Source: Babylonia areolata
Taxonomy: Eukaryota > Mollusca > Gastropoda > Neogastropoda > Buccinidae
Length of the DNA stretch: 64,000 nt
Direction: 5' to 3'
NCBI RefSeq assembly: GCF_041734735.1
Contig: NC_134878.1
Span: 18,709,202-18,773,201 of the forward strand
Part shown: positions 11,514-21,232 of the stretch, in pieces
How positions within the stretch are numbered: the stretch's first letter is position 1
Layout: each line of letters opens with the position of its first letter
Notes under the pieces: generated by a model
Told to the model about the DNA's origin: nothing
The model's input: the letters and a program-made list of their open reading frames with translations, nothing else
The model's database searches: none
Program-made: the position numbers and the translations under genes

Positions 11514-13296
11514 ATCCCTGTATTGATTGATTCTGTGCAGAAGCAGGCTCTAGTTTGCCATTGACACCAGCTGCGTCCCCTTCCACTGACGACGCTGGGT
11601 AAGTGGGAATGGTGCTTTTCTGATGTAGGGGAGGGCCATAGGTGTGCGTGTTAAAAGTTAAAATAATAAAATGAAGTAAGTGTGTTAGGCCTTTGGCCCA
11701 TACAAATGGAGTTCACATGCACACGGGTGTTCAGTGCTGGCACTTTAGTTGGCCCTGCGAAAGTTCGTGAACCCAGGAAGTAGGGCATGGATATAAATAA
11801 ACGCGGCTGACAAACAGGCCGCGCCAGCGGCACTCGCTGTACGCTTGTTCGGCGGTAAATCTGCTTTGTTTTTTCGCGCATCATCTCCTCGGATGGATCG
11901 GAAATAACGACTAAAGAAGTGGTTTTCTAAAAAGAACACAAAATAAGCTTTCCATTGACTCCAAACACAATATGTTTTCTTACATAGCGGTTGTTGTGGC
12001 AACGGCTGAAACATAAATGAAGAAAGAGAAGAGAAGGATAAGCAGAAACATGATCGCAAAAATCGTTAAGTTTAAATCCCTCTCTAAGAAAACAGGCGTT
12101 TAGAACAGTAACATCGTAAATACACACAGAACATATAGCATGCCTGCATGCAGATCAGCTTACCTTTTGAGTTGTGCGATTTTTCTTGGCAGCACAACAA
12201 ACGTTTAAATGAACACACTGTAGCATGGTGAGAGTGAGCAGCAGAGGGATGGAGAGCGGAGTGAGTGTCTGTCGGCTTATGGCACTGCCGTGCCCTTCAT
12301 TCCACGAGAAAGACGAAGATTTTTAAGGTAAAAAAAAAAAAAAAAATGAAACGATGATGTTGATAAAATAATGAAATTGTGTAAATCAAATCAAACTGCA
12401 CTCCAATAATACAAGCAGGAATAGCAATAATTCAACTTTCTGTAATCGCTGCAGGAAATGTGTGGATGCTGTGAAAAGGTGGGAAAAGTGGGGCGGGGGC
12501 CGCGGGGCCGAGTGAAACAAAGAAGGCAGTGTCCCGGTTTGGCGCGCGGGGCCAGAAATACCGCGGCGAATGTGCCGGTCAGTACAGAGTGCGGTGGGAA
12601 AGTCTGGCATTAAAAAATTTTTGACCTAAGACGCTAGACGCTGCTCGGCCAACTAAAGAGCCGGATTTTGTGCTCGGCTGAGCAGCCGTGTACAAGCATG
12701 AAGGTACTAAGTACCATTATGGAATACATACAAACCTGTATGCTTCTTTTCTTACTAAATATGGTTTATACACAAATTTGCCAATTCTTGAAATGACATC
12801 CTCATTTCCACTAAAGAGAAACAATGTGTGTGTGTGTGTGCATGTGTGTTTGTATGTTTGTCAGTACAACAAAAAGTTAATATGACAAATGGTTTCAGTC
12901 AGTGTGTGTGTGTGTGTGTTTAATTCCAGTAAAACCATTGCTTTAGACAGTTGTTTTTTTTATAGACTTTGCAAAATAAAGAGGCAGCATGTTAAAAAGG
13001 TTTTCTGGTTGTCGTGCAAGACATAATAAAACACAGGACAACACAGTAAGGGTTCAGCTCCAAGAGGTGTCCTCTCTGCCACGGTCCTTTTGGTTTGCTG
13101 GACGTATTTCCTGCACACTGCTGTCCACACAGCTTCAGGAAGAATTGAGAGCTGGTGAATTGGAATCAGAATAGCTTTCATTACCTCAGTGAGAGGCAAC
13201 AAGGTTCTGCTTCATTTCATCACAGGTGTTTAAAACTTCTGTTTATTGATTTGTTTCGTGAGGACATATCAAGTCTGTAAAATTAGCTTGATGTGA

Positions 13297-13343
<47 letters not shown>

Positions 13344-15068
13344 CTAATGTTTGTGCTGCTTATGTGTGTGTGTGTGCTGCTTATGTGTTATATGTGTATG
13401 TTAAATGTGGTAAGTTGGATGTGCAGTTTGCATCCACGCTGTTCATGTTATCGCGCCTGGTGTTGTGTTCAGTGATGTGAGTCCCCAACACAAGAATGCA
13501 TAGGTTTTGTGTGTATGCATGTGCCTGTATTCAACATTGACTTTGGCATTTTGTCAGTAACGCCAAGTGCCAGAGAAAGCAAACTTAGTGGGATGATTTG
13601 AATGAAACCTTTTATCATCGATCTGCTTTTTGACGCCACATTGTGCTGAAAGGTGTGAATCACTGAAAAACATTGACACAGAAGGGTGGGGCAGTCAGAA
13701 ATACGTGAGAGCAATGGCTGCCTTGATTCAGAAGAAAACGGGTGAAACAAGTTCAGTTTTATTAGTTTCAAACCATACTCTTCATGTCATTGCCAAGGTC
13801 ACATCACATCAGTTTTATTAATGCAATATTGGCCAAAAGTAGAACTACTAAATACAAAACCAAGAGATACACAGATTGTGTATTCTTTTAACCATAATTA
13901 TTTTCAACCCCGTGTCATGTCAATATTACATGAGCATGCATAATTTTACCGTTCTGTGAAGATAGGTTTTGAATCTGTGGGAAAAGATAATAACATATTG
14001 TATATTGTTTGAACCATCATTTTTCTTTTCAAACCCCTGTAATGTTAAAATTAAGTGAACGTGCATAACTGTATCTCTGTGTAAGATAGAATTTGAATGT
14101 GTCCCCCCCCCCCCCGTGTCTGACGAGAGAGCCGTGACTGCAGGGGCAGACCCCACTTTGACCCAGGAGCGGGACGCAAGCTGTTGTCCAAGGAGCCTCG
14201 CTTCACCACCACCAGCACGTATCCCGACGCCACGGACTGGACCATTGATGACGTGGCCAGTTTCCTCACCTCTGCTGGCTTCTCAGAACAGGCCGAGGTG
14301 TTCCGTGATCAGGTCAGCAACAGCTGCTGCTGTGTGTGGGTTTTTACAGTAGGTAACTCTGACTCCATTGTCCTAAACTTTGGGGAGGAATCTTGTCTGA
14401 GATTGACTCTGGTTTTGGCCAGTGTAGTCTTGATCACTTAATATTTCTAATCTGACTCTGGTTTTCACCTACATAGACTTAATGACTCCTGCATTTCTGA
14501 TCGTCTGTATTCCTGATCTGTAACAGACCTAGTTTTGGTGATTGTATAACACCAGACTAGTCATCTCTATATTTCTGTTGATCACCTTTAAACGTTTATA
14601 GACATGCTGATACTGACATAGGCTGCATAACTCACAGTTCATTGGGTTCATCAGTTTTCTTTTTGAGATATGTGGTTTGTGTCTTCACATCCAGTGGTGT
14701 TTCTGGGTATAGCTTTCCAGTACTGAAGGCAGAGGACATAACACGGAGCGAGAGAAAAAAAAAAGTGAATTTTTGATCACTCTGTAGCTTTACAGTATAT
14801 TAACAGAATGACTTGATGTGCTGTAAGAAGCATGTGTTTTGTCAAAAGAAATGCCTTGTGCATTGTGCAGTTGGCATCACTGGTTAGTTAGTTATTTAAT
14901 TTGCATGCTGTTTTCTTGCAGGAGATTGATGGCAAGTCATTACTTCTGATGAAGCGGAGTGATGTTCTGACGGGCTTGTCACTCAAACTTGGCCCCGCCC
15001 TCAAGATTCACCGTCATGTGCAGAGACTTCAGTTGGCTGGGATGTGTGACTCGAGTTCCCGCATGTGA
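1634..15068 (+). CDS. SAMD1-like chromatin protein: double PHD finger plus SAM domain (5' end outside window)
   Basis: Seven exons join without a phase conflict: 1634-1811, 3044-3156, 5522-5603, 9815-9982, 11541-11598, 14144-14312, 14922-15068 (915 nt, 304 aa plus stop). Order in the protein: an Ala/Glu linker, PHD1 (CDYC, CKDC, HPSC, CIDC), PHD2 ([19 protein letters not shown]), a charged [14 protein letters not shown] helix, a Pro/Ser linker, and a SAM domain from [15 protein letters not shown] to the C-terminus. The paired fingers resemble the KAT6/DPF double PHD reader of acylated histone H3. The SAM resembles human SAMD1 ([22 protein letters not shown]). Human SAMD1 has a winged helix related to that of KAT6 and binds unmethylated CpG islands; a winged helix may lie in the unseen upstream exons. 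Domain calls are by eye. The protein is nuclear by inference. I am sure of the fingers, SAM and stop, less sure of the exact start of exons 3 and 6. Confidence 0.88.
1843..2080 (-). mobile_element. TTAA-flanked MITE family A, copy 1
   Basis: Inverted relative to the copies at 8864 and 53830. It begins TTAACTCACTCGGTACG and runs to TTCGCCATTCGTATGGAGAGAG. The far end is altered, with the next TTAA a few bases on. It lies only 31 bp past the donor of exon 1634-1811. Confidence 0.75.
2279..2410 (-). repeat. LINE or SINE 3' tail with (GATTCAA)n
   Basis: Three GATTCAA units followed by aaactttattactcaagg resemble the 3' end of a non-LTR element in reverse orientation. The body is not recognised. 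Confidence 0.4.
3044..3156 (+). CDS. SAMD1-like exon: second half of PHD1, start of PHD2
   Basis: The acceptor is a long (GT)n tract ending in GCAG and the donor is GTGAGT; phase 1 in, phase 0 out. It encodes [21 protein letters not shown] and CICLDAGDP. The spacing HPSC to WQCxxCKTC matches KAT6-type double PHD fingers. The acceptor lacks a normal pyrimidine tract because a GT microsatellite occupies it. Confidence 0.87.
3318..3446 (+). repeat. SINE-like repeat family S, copy 2
   Basis: Fuller copy preceded by a 31-T run. It contains GGCCTGACTAAGCGCGTTGG and catctgcttggcagatg, and ends in a repeated CTGAAACTGAAACTG tail. Confidence 0.78.
3591..3710 (-). repeat. SINE-like repeat family S, copy 3, inverted
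   Basis: Reverse-complement copy (CAGTAGCTCAAGGAGGCGTC to CAGTCAGGCCTTGAG plus an A run). It faces copy 2 across about 145 bp in the same intron. Confidence 0.78.
4252..4333 (+). repeat. 27-bp tandem repeat, three copies
   Basis: Three direct copies of GGATGCATCTGTTGCAACAA plus GCATTCT, one base differing in the middle copy. It is intronic. Confidence 0.85.
5522..5603 (+). CDS. SAMD1-like exon: core of PHD2
   Basis: It encodes [17 protein letters not shown] and ends at CCCTCTG|GTACGT, phase 0 in and phase 1 out. An alternative acceptor at 5510 stays in frame and adds SDAQ. A good branch-point match (TCTAACT, near 5481) lies about 23 nt before the 5510 option, so either start is possible. 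The last bases of this exon and its donor are the founding unit of the tandem array that follows. Confidence 0.85.
5604..8280 (+). repeat. Donor-site minisatellite: about 66 tandem copies of the 5' splice site of the preceding exon
   Basis: Units of 35, 38 and 48 bp are C-rich variants of a (CCCCTCCTCA) filler, and every unit ends in CCCTCTG followed by GTACGT, the same bases as the true exon end and donor at 5597-5609. By hand I count about 66 copies, about 58 with GTACGT and about 8 with GTACAT. The sense strand has no stop codon in any frame. The array ends at about 8280, where the sequence becomes unique. Confidence 0.93.
8281..8863. other. Unique-looking intron segment between the two arrays
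   Basis: No coding exon is seen. The stretch 8640-8860 (gagagtgtcttgcccag and following) has the feel of a dispersed element, but I see no second copy in this window. Confidence 0.4.
8864..9092 (+). mobile_element. TTAA-flanked MITE family A, copy 2
   Basis: 229 bp from TTAA to TTAA. The ends are imperfect inverted repeats: TTAACTCTTTCCATACG at the left, and TTAACTCACTCAGTACG read inward from the right. Flanking TTAA is the target duplication typical of piggyBac-type elements. It has no coding capacity. Confidence 0.8.
9178..9826 (+). repeat. Acceptor-site minisatellite: 45-48 bp units copying the 3' splice site of the next exon
   Basis: Twelve near-identical units plus two diverged ones at the left edge each carry ACAG or CGCAG followed by GGAAGTGGGTGTGT (or GGCATGTGGG), the first bases of the true exon at 9815. 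The remainder reads AATACTGGACATTGTGTGG. Most units are 45 bp (15 codons), those with TATCACAGGG are 48 bp. The true exon is the last member. Confidence 0.92.
9815..9982 (+). CDS. SAMD1-like exon: last PHD2 ligands and charged helix
   Basis: It starts after TATCGCAG and ends at CAGG|GTACCG, phase 1 in and phase 1 out. It completes PHD2 with KWVCGEC, then gives a highly charged stretch ([14 protein letters not shown]) likely to be a single helix or coiled coil, then [14 protein letters not shown]. Its first 14 bases are repeated in tandem upstream in the intron. Confidence 0.85.
10738..11259 (-). mobile_element. Hairpin-ended element family E, short copy
   Basis: 522-bp copy in the opposite orientation to those at 39685 and 55067. 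It keeps the terminal hairpin (10742-10768, GACTTACTTGTG / CAAAGTGAGTC arms) and the opposite end GGCCTTGCCTCTCTTGT, but lacks the central part with the tRNA-like segment. Confidence 0.72.
11340..11540 (+). repeat. Tandem copies of the acceptor region of exon 11541
   Basis: Three diverged copies of a unit with GTATGTACCCCTGTATTGAT and CTGTTCTGCAC lie at about 11378, 11428 and 11505. The third is the real acceptor (TATTGATTGATTCTGTGCAG). The second also ends in TTTTGTACAG, an acceptor-like sequence. Confidence 0.65.
11541..11598 (+). CDS. SAMD1-like exon: Pro/Ser/Thr linker
   Basis: A 58-nt exon between TCTGTGCAG and the strong donor GTAAGT, phase 1 in and phase 2 out. It encodes [20 protein letters not shown]. 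It is accepted mainly because it reconciles the phase of the exon before with the acceptor at 14143. An alternative acceptor six bases downstream would also keep frame. Confidence 0.7.
11738..12662. mobile_element. Possible non-autonomous element bounded by a 17-bp inverted repeat
   Basis: TGGCACTTTAGTTGGCC at 11738-11754 matches the reverse complement of 12646-12662 at 15 of 17 positions. The enclosed 0.9 kb is richer in CpG than the flanking intron. No target duplication or protein is seen. Confidence 0.35.
13890..14110 (+). repeat. Diverged 120-bp tandem duplication before the SAM exon
   Basis: Two copies share accat-aatt, tttcaacccc, catgtcaatattacatgagc / aatgttaaaattaagtgaac, gcataa and agatag-tttgaat-tgtg. 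The second runs into the C-run of the acceptor. Confidence 0.6.
14144..14312 (+). CDS. SAMD1-like exon: first half of SAM domain
   Basis: It begins after GACTGCAG, phase 2, matching the previous exon, and ends at CAG|GTCAGC, phase 0. It encodes [11 protein letters not shown] and then the SAM helices [15 protein letters not shown] and [12 protein letters not shown]-run at 14102-14115 supplies the pyrimidine tract. Another AG at 14126-14127 is open too but would require skipping the 58-nt exon. Confidence 0.8.
14922..15068 (+). CDS. SAMD1-like terminal exon: second half of SAM and stop
   Basis: The acceptor TTTTCTTGCAG is strong. The exon encodes [36 protein letters not shown] and a short tail MCDSSSRM before TGA at 15066-15068. 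Residues matching human SAMD1 are [15 protein letters not shown] and LGPALKI. Confidence 0.9.
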   Translation, partial: EIDGKSLLLMKRSDVLTGLSLKLGPALKIHRHVQRLQLAGMCDSSSRM

Positions 15069-15985
15069 ACATGCACATCTTTCCACGGTTTTTTTGTGGG
15101 TTTTTTTTTTGTTTGTTTTTTCCACTTTGACCAGCAGTTGGAGTACCTTTGACTTTGGATACATTTACACACACTGCTGTCATTGTTTTGTGACCATGGA
15201 AAACTGTGTGCTCAAGTTGTAAGAATCATCATTTGGAGAAGTATGCATCTGTTGTGGACAGTGCTCTTGCTGTGGAGCCATTTTCTGTGATTGTGAACAA
15301 CAGGAGCAGCTTGTTAGTGGAGTATACCTGGCTGGTGCAGCAGTGGGTGGCCGGTGGTGATGAACAGGAGTGTGAGGCGAATGGGGGACGGGTCATGGTG
15401 TGTGTGTGTGTGTGTGTGTGGGTTGTGAAAGGTTTGTTAAATGCTGAATGGAAAGTGGGGAGCTGTGTTCTTTCATGCCTTGTCAAGCATCAGCTTGGTT
15501 CTTGATGGTGGGTTGCTTGGAGTTTTGTACTGCAGCCAGCACTAGGGCTGAAACTCTCTTTCCAGTGTGCCAGATTACACACAAAATATCAACACTCTGC
15601 TTAACTACGGAATGGCTTGAAGAAGAACATTCTCACCCTGGCAAGCAGTTTGACTCCACAGTCATAGAAAGCTGCCAAAAAGATCAAAAGGTGACCCAAG
15701 ACAAAGACTGCCCTAAGGAGAGATTGTTCAAGACACATGCTCATACACAAGAAGGCACTGAGATTCTCCCACACCCACCCTACAAAAAGATGCTATCAAG
15801 ATACATAAAGGTTTGTTGTTGTTTTTTAAAGAAAAAAAATACTTTTAAGATACAAACAGATCAGATGATTTCATTATAGACATAGACACTGTTCAAGAAG
15901 CACAGAAGACATTGAGGTGAGGTGTAAAAAAAGTTGTCACATAACAACACACAGTAGTTTTAACCTTCGTCATACGTCGTGGGTC
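15069..15985 (+). other. 3' UTR or downstream flank of the SAMD1-like gene
   Basis: No further exon is expected after the stop. It contains (GT)n at 15397-15421 and no AATAAA that I can find before the element at 15986, so the transcript end is not located. The open frame 15448-15879 has no recognisable protein. Confidence 0.45.
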
Positions 15986-16939
15986 TTAATCCTTTCGCTG
16001 CCAGGAAAATAAGATTTAATTGAAATCTATTTGCCAGGGTTTTTTCGCAAAAAACGGGTATAAATTTTCAAAAAATTTTGTGCTCTTTGTTATTTGAGGA
16101 AGACCCATAAAAGTATACATTTTCTGAAAGGTAAATGAATAAAGAACACAAAACACATAATGTTTTCCCATTTTATGTATTTTTAGTGACTTGCTGTTGT
16201 TTTGAAACCAGTGTTTTGTTTTTTGTCACATTCTCAACTTGTTCATTACAAACATTACTCAGGTAATTTGCACTAAAATATCATATTTTCTGGACAAATG
16301 GATATCTGCATACACAAATCATACTAGAACAACCACAATAAAAAAAAAATTAAAAAGAGATGATACGCAATGCATTGTCACTTCTCCAAGTGATACAATG
16401 GCTGTGAGGCCACGCCCCCTCAGTCTCCACCCCCCACCCCCCTTCACCCCTCTTACATGATCACTCTATCCAGTTCTCATCAGACCGTGTTGGCTGAGTG
16501 CAAAGAAAATCGCTCACGCTGTGTCCTGCTAATAATTTGGTTAGTTTGTGTCGTCTGCTACAGTTGTGCAGCCGGCATCACTCACTGATAGTCGTATCTT
16601 GGCCACTCTCTTGATTGTTCCCTTTATTTTCTATCAAATCATCCTATAAATGTTCATCACTGTCTTCTCCTTTGAATTTACGCTTCAATTCTTTCTGAGC
16701 ATCAGCTAAAGAAAGCAGTCTTGGTTGATTTAGTTCGCCACGATCGCATGTCTTGAGTACGGCGTCAGTCCGACATTTTGTTGAGTGAGAGAGAAAAGGA
16801 GCCAGGCAAAACACTGCGACAGGGCAAACCAGGGAAAAGTCTGAATATTTCGATGACGAGTTATCTTGTCATAGTGGCAGCAAAGCGTACATGCTTGCGA
16901 TGATGAGTTATATCGTCATAAAACCAGCCTAGAGGTTAA
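15986..16939 (+). mobile_element. TTAA-flanked element family C, copy 1
   Basis: 954 bp, left end TTAATCCTTTCGCTGCCAGG, right end ...CCTAGAGGTTAA. Near its right end are ATGACGAGTTAT-type hairpins. The minus strand keeps a short coding-like stretch (about 16660-16780) ending EGEDSDEH-like, shared with copy 2. Confidence 0.7.
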
Positions 16940-18119
16940 ATTAACCACAGTCTTGATTTTCACTTGAGTCGGTTGCATTCTGAAGACGCAGAATCTGAAC
17001 CTTATCTAAGCGGCCTGTCTCCTGTGATGCGCTGGAGGGCTTCACTTTGACAAACATGCGAGTGCTGCGCATGCACATGTGGCTGCACGTCTTGAGCACG
17101 GAATCGTCTCCACTGCCGTTTGTACGGTCACTTCATCAGATCTTCCTTTTCAATTTCGTATGGTAAGTGTTTTACCATTCATCATGGTAAGTGTTTTACC
17201 ATTCATCTTGCATACCATACAACCATATTTTGTTAATTATTACATGGTAAGACAACAGAACACCTGATGCTTTATCTCAAAGATAATGTGTTCTTTGTTC
17301 CATGAAAATATATATAGGCCTATGACTTAGAAGACTGTGACATGTATGAAATCCTCAACCCCTCTTTCATCATTTTATCCAACACATCCTTTTTTTTTTC
17401 TTTTTTTTTTTTATCAGCAACAGGCCTGACCAGGTAACATAAGCATCCTTGTGGTGCTCTGACTAATGCAGCAGCGGTGGGTATAGCCGTTTCTAACTAT
17501 GGCATTGAGCTGAAACGCAATATTCTGAGGAACGGGGCAGCTGCCACGTGTTTACCTGGTAGCCTCTGCTGGTAACGGAACAGTACATGTAGCTCCACAG
17601 ATAAAGGCATTGCTCAACTGCCCAGAGTGAATGATATGACGGTGGTATTTGATTTTACATCCATTGCAAGTCCATCATGGAGTTAACAATATTAGTGACT
17701 ACTGGTCGACTATTATTATTAATACTTGACTTTTTGTAAACGTTTCAATAACAATGTCTTGTAAGTCGTATACGTTAATTATTTTGTAACAGTCAACATG
17801 TATTGCTTTGCAACTCTCATGTGTAATTGTGGTGTGTATGAGGTGTGTGTGTGCCGGTGTGTGTCTGTGCGTGTGTCAGTGTGTGGGGATGTGTGTGCAT
17901 GTGCACATGCACTCACAGATTTAACTATTTACGCCTTATTATCCCCAGTGGGATGTGTGCTTGGCATTGGCATTTATCATTGCAAAGGTGCATGTAGATG
18001 TGTGTGTGTGTATGTATGTAAGTGAGCCATGGACTAAAAGTCACTGGCTGCTGTGTATGGGCACTTTACTGTGATAATGACACATTTTATTTCTCAATCA
18101 AGACATCAGTACTTTCCTC
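16940..18119. other. Intergenic stretch with no recognised gene
   Basis: It contains a 24-bp tandem pair at about 17158-17206 (ATGGTAAGTGTTTTACCATT, itself palindromic), poly-T near 17392 and GT-rich sequence at 17830-18020. The block 17440-17640 looks like part of a dispersed repeat but has no partner here. Confidence 0.45.
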
Positions 18120-20050
18120 CTTTCCAGTATTGGGGCTGATTGGCAGACCTGACCAGTTGGACAATGTGAACCCCAAAGTGATGATGATCTGAGCAGTGAT
18201 GGGGAACCAGATATCACATTGTTTATGTTGACTGCAATACTTGAAAATATTTGGTATTATTAGTTTGTACGGTCATGTTAGCTCATATTTATTTTCTTTT
18301 TTATAATGTATGTATTATGCAAGTGTGTGTGTGCGTGCAAGTGCACACACGTGTGTGGTGGCATATAAGGGTGGGGTGGGGGTGTAGGAATGGCGTTCTG
18401 GTGTGTTGTGTTCTTCACTGTGTGATCTGGTTGCTTGCCGCACATGTGTGTGATGGAGGGAGAAAGGTAAGAGAGAGAGAGCTGGGAGAGAGCATTTGTA
18501 AGATTGCTTTGTCTTTTGCACCTTGATCAGTGCATCCTTTTCCTTCTTTGCAGTTTACCTGTCCATGCATGGTGACTTCCAAGACAGTGATGATCTGAAG
18601 CTGACCCACACATCATGTGCCCATCTGACCAATTTGATTCAGATGACTCGGATGGTGGTGACCTTCCATTCCTTAGGACGCAAGTGGAAGCTCCTTGGTG
18701 AGCGGAAGGTCCATCTGATATTTTCTGCACCATTCATGAGCTCTGGAATGAATTTACCCAAAACCTGAAAAACCATTACATTCTGGGACCTTGCATAACT
18801 GTTGTTGAACAACTCGTCCCTTTTCGGGGTCAGTGTTTGTTCCTTCAGTATCATCCTTCAAAGCCAGATAGATAGGCCTGAAGATAGATCTCTGGGCGGC
18901 AGAAATCGAAACAAACTATCCACTTATTGCTGAGCCATACCTTGGTAAACCTCTTGGTTCCCATCGACAGTTGAATCTTGGGCGAAACATGGCAGTCAAA
19001 CTCTCTACGCCCTTGTACGACACAGGACACAACATTACTGCAGATAACTTTTTCACAGACATGGTATTGTCAGATGCTCTTCCGAAGATCGGCCTGACTT
19101 TCGTTGTCACTGTCAGATAACAATAAGACGTTCCTTCCAGACCCATTCAAACAAAAAGCAGGGCAAGATCTTCATAGTTCCTCTTTCGTGTTAAAGACAA
19201 AAAAAAACTTGTCAATTACCAGACCAGGGCCAATAAAAATGTTGTCTTCAGCATGATGCATCGCGACAGTGCTGTAGACCCAGTGGCAAGGAAGAAACCA
19301 GACATGATCAGGTTTTACAATACCACCGAAGGGGCGGTTGATGCCATGGATTAGATGGCACACGCCTATTCAACAAAGAGGGTAACCAAGAGGTGGCCAG
19401 TGGTCATGTTTTTTGTTAATTAAATGGACCTCAGCACTATCATCGCAAGCATCATCAAACAGAAGAAATTTCCAAAAAAAAGACTGTCTCACCCCGACAT
19501 GAGACTTCAATTCATCATCAAAGTTGCAGAGCAGCTGTTCCCAGAGCGAGTGCAGACAAGGATCACAGCAAAAAATCTCTCAAGACCTCCAAGATCAACG
19601 CTGACATGTGTTGCTGGACATCTCTGCAAGAATCGGGCAGAGCGGAATGTCGGGCAAGTATCTGCAGCAGGAGCAAGGAGGAGGAGAACAGCAGCATCAA
19701 CTTGTGCCTAGAGCGAGTGCAGACAAGGATCACAGCAAAAAATCTCTCAAGACCTCCAAGATCAACGCTGACATGTGTTGCTGGACATCTCTGCAAGAAT
19801 CGGGCAGAGCGGAATGTCGGGCAAGTATCTGCAGCAGGAGCAAGGAGGAGGAGAACAGCAGCATCAACTTGTGGCAAGAGATCTGCGCCACAAACTGCTG
19901 CAAACAATGACAAGAAAAAGGTGGCTGCGGAGTCTGTCACTGGAAAACAGACCACAAGAGCACCATGTCATGCTTCAACTGTCACAACTGGATTTGCAAG
20001 GAGCACGCACAGAAAACTTGTCCGGAGTGTGTTGAATTGGTCTCCAGCAG
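18120..20050 (+). pseudogene. Decayed piggyBac-type transposase gene
   Basis: Several frames together show a PGBD-like transposase: an acidic N-terminal piece near 18160-18220; YLSMHGDFQDSDDLKLTH near 18560; GRNMAVKLSTPLYDTGHNI, TADNFFTDMVLSDALPKIGL and KPDMIRFYNTTEGAVDAMD through 18970-19350; then MDLSTIIASI; and a C-terminal cysteine-rich finger (CFNCHNWICKEH, CPEC) at about 19920-20030. Frame changes and in-frame stops (for example TAG after AVDAMD at about 19351 and TAA near 19421) make it non-functional. No TTAA-bounded ends were identified. A 166-bp tandem duplication lies inside and a minisatellite follows directly. Confidence 0.8.
19541..19872 (+). repeat. 166-bp tandem duplication inside the piggyBac relic
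   Basis: The segment starting AGAGCGAGTGCAGACAAGG and ending CAGCAGCATCAACTTGTG occurs twice in a row, nearly identical, joined by a few bases (cctag). It is much younger than the decay around it. Confidence 0.88.
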
Positions 20051-20890
20051 CACTGCCATCACTATCACTGAATGGAGTGGCTCTCGCTGCCATCACTGTC
20101 ACTGAATAGAGTGGCTCTCGCTGCCATCACTATCACTGAGAGTGGCTCTCACTGCCATCACTTGTCACTGAATAGAGTGGCTCTCACTGCCATCACTGCC
20201 ACTGAATAGAGTGGCACTCACTGCCATCACTGTCACTGAATAGAGTGGGCCATCACTGTCACTGAATAGAGTGGCTCTCACTGCCACTGAATAGAGAGTG
20301 GCTCTCACTGCCATCACTGTCACTGAATAGAGTGGCTCTCGCTGCCATCACTATCACTGAGAGTGGCTCTCACTGCCATCACTGTCACTGAATAGAGTGG
20401 CTCTCACTGCCACCACTGTCACTGAATAGAGTGACTCTCACTGCCATCACTGTCACTGAATAGAGTGGCTCTCACTGCCATCACTGTCACTGAACAGAGT
20501 GGCTCTCACTGCCACCACTGTCACTGAATAGAGTGGCTCTCACTGCCATCACTGTCACTGAATAGAGTGGCTCTCACTGCCACCACTGTCACTGAATAGA
20601 GTGGCTGTCACTGCCATCACTGTCACTGAATAGAGAGTGGCTCTCACTGTCATCACTGTCACTGAATAGAGAGTGGCTCTCACTGCCATCACTGTCACTG
20701 AATAGAGTGGCTGTCACTGCCATCACTGTCACTGAATAGAGTGGCTCTCACTGCCATCACTGTCACTGAATAGAGAGGGCTCATCACTGTCACTGAATAG
20801 AGTGGCTGTCACTGCCATCACTGTCACTGAATAGAGTGGCTCTCACTGCCATCACTGTCACTGAATAGAGTGGCTCTCACTGCCCATGAA
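20040..20890 (+). repeat. 34-bp minisatellite, about 25 copies
   Basis: Units read GTGGCTCTCACTGCCATCAC then TGTCACTGAATAGA with small deletions. It begins inside the last codons of the piggyBac relic (the CACTGCCATCACTATCACTG stretch), so it appears to have grown from the transposase 3' end. Confidence 0.9.
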
Positions 20891-21232
20891 CAGCGTGCAC
20901 ATTCAGACCTAAAGTTCTAGGCTTTTATAGTTTGATGTTTGTATTAATTACATACAATAATGCTGTTTTTCACGTTTTTTCCTTTTTACTGTGTCAGTTA
21001 CATGTAATGATTTTTTTTTCTTTTTCTTTTTTTCCGTCAAAATCTCTTTGCGATCAGCATAGATTTGGACTGTTTGAACTGCGTTTAGTAGTAGTAGTAG
21101 TAGTCTTGAGTTTAACATCTTCCACTTTAAGTGATATTAGACAATTGAACTGCGTGTGTGTACCTGTCTGTGTGTGCGCGCGCGCGTGTGCATGTGTGCG
21201 TTTGTGTTCCAAGCTTGGACTGTAAAGCTATC

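Noticed and set aside
14128-14312. Earlier start of the SAM exon at 14128
   Set aside because: Open and preceded by the C-run, but its phase only fits if the good 58-nt exon at 11541 is skipped; 14144 fits all seven exons.
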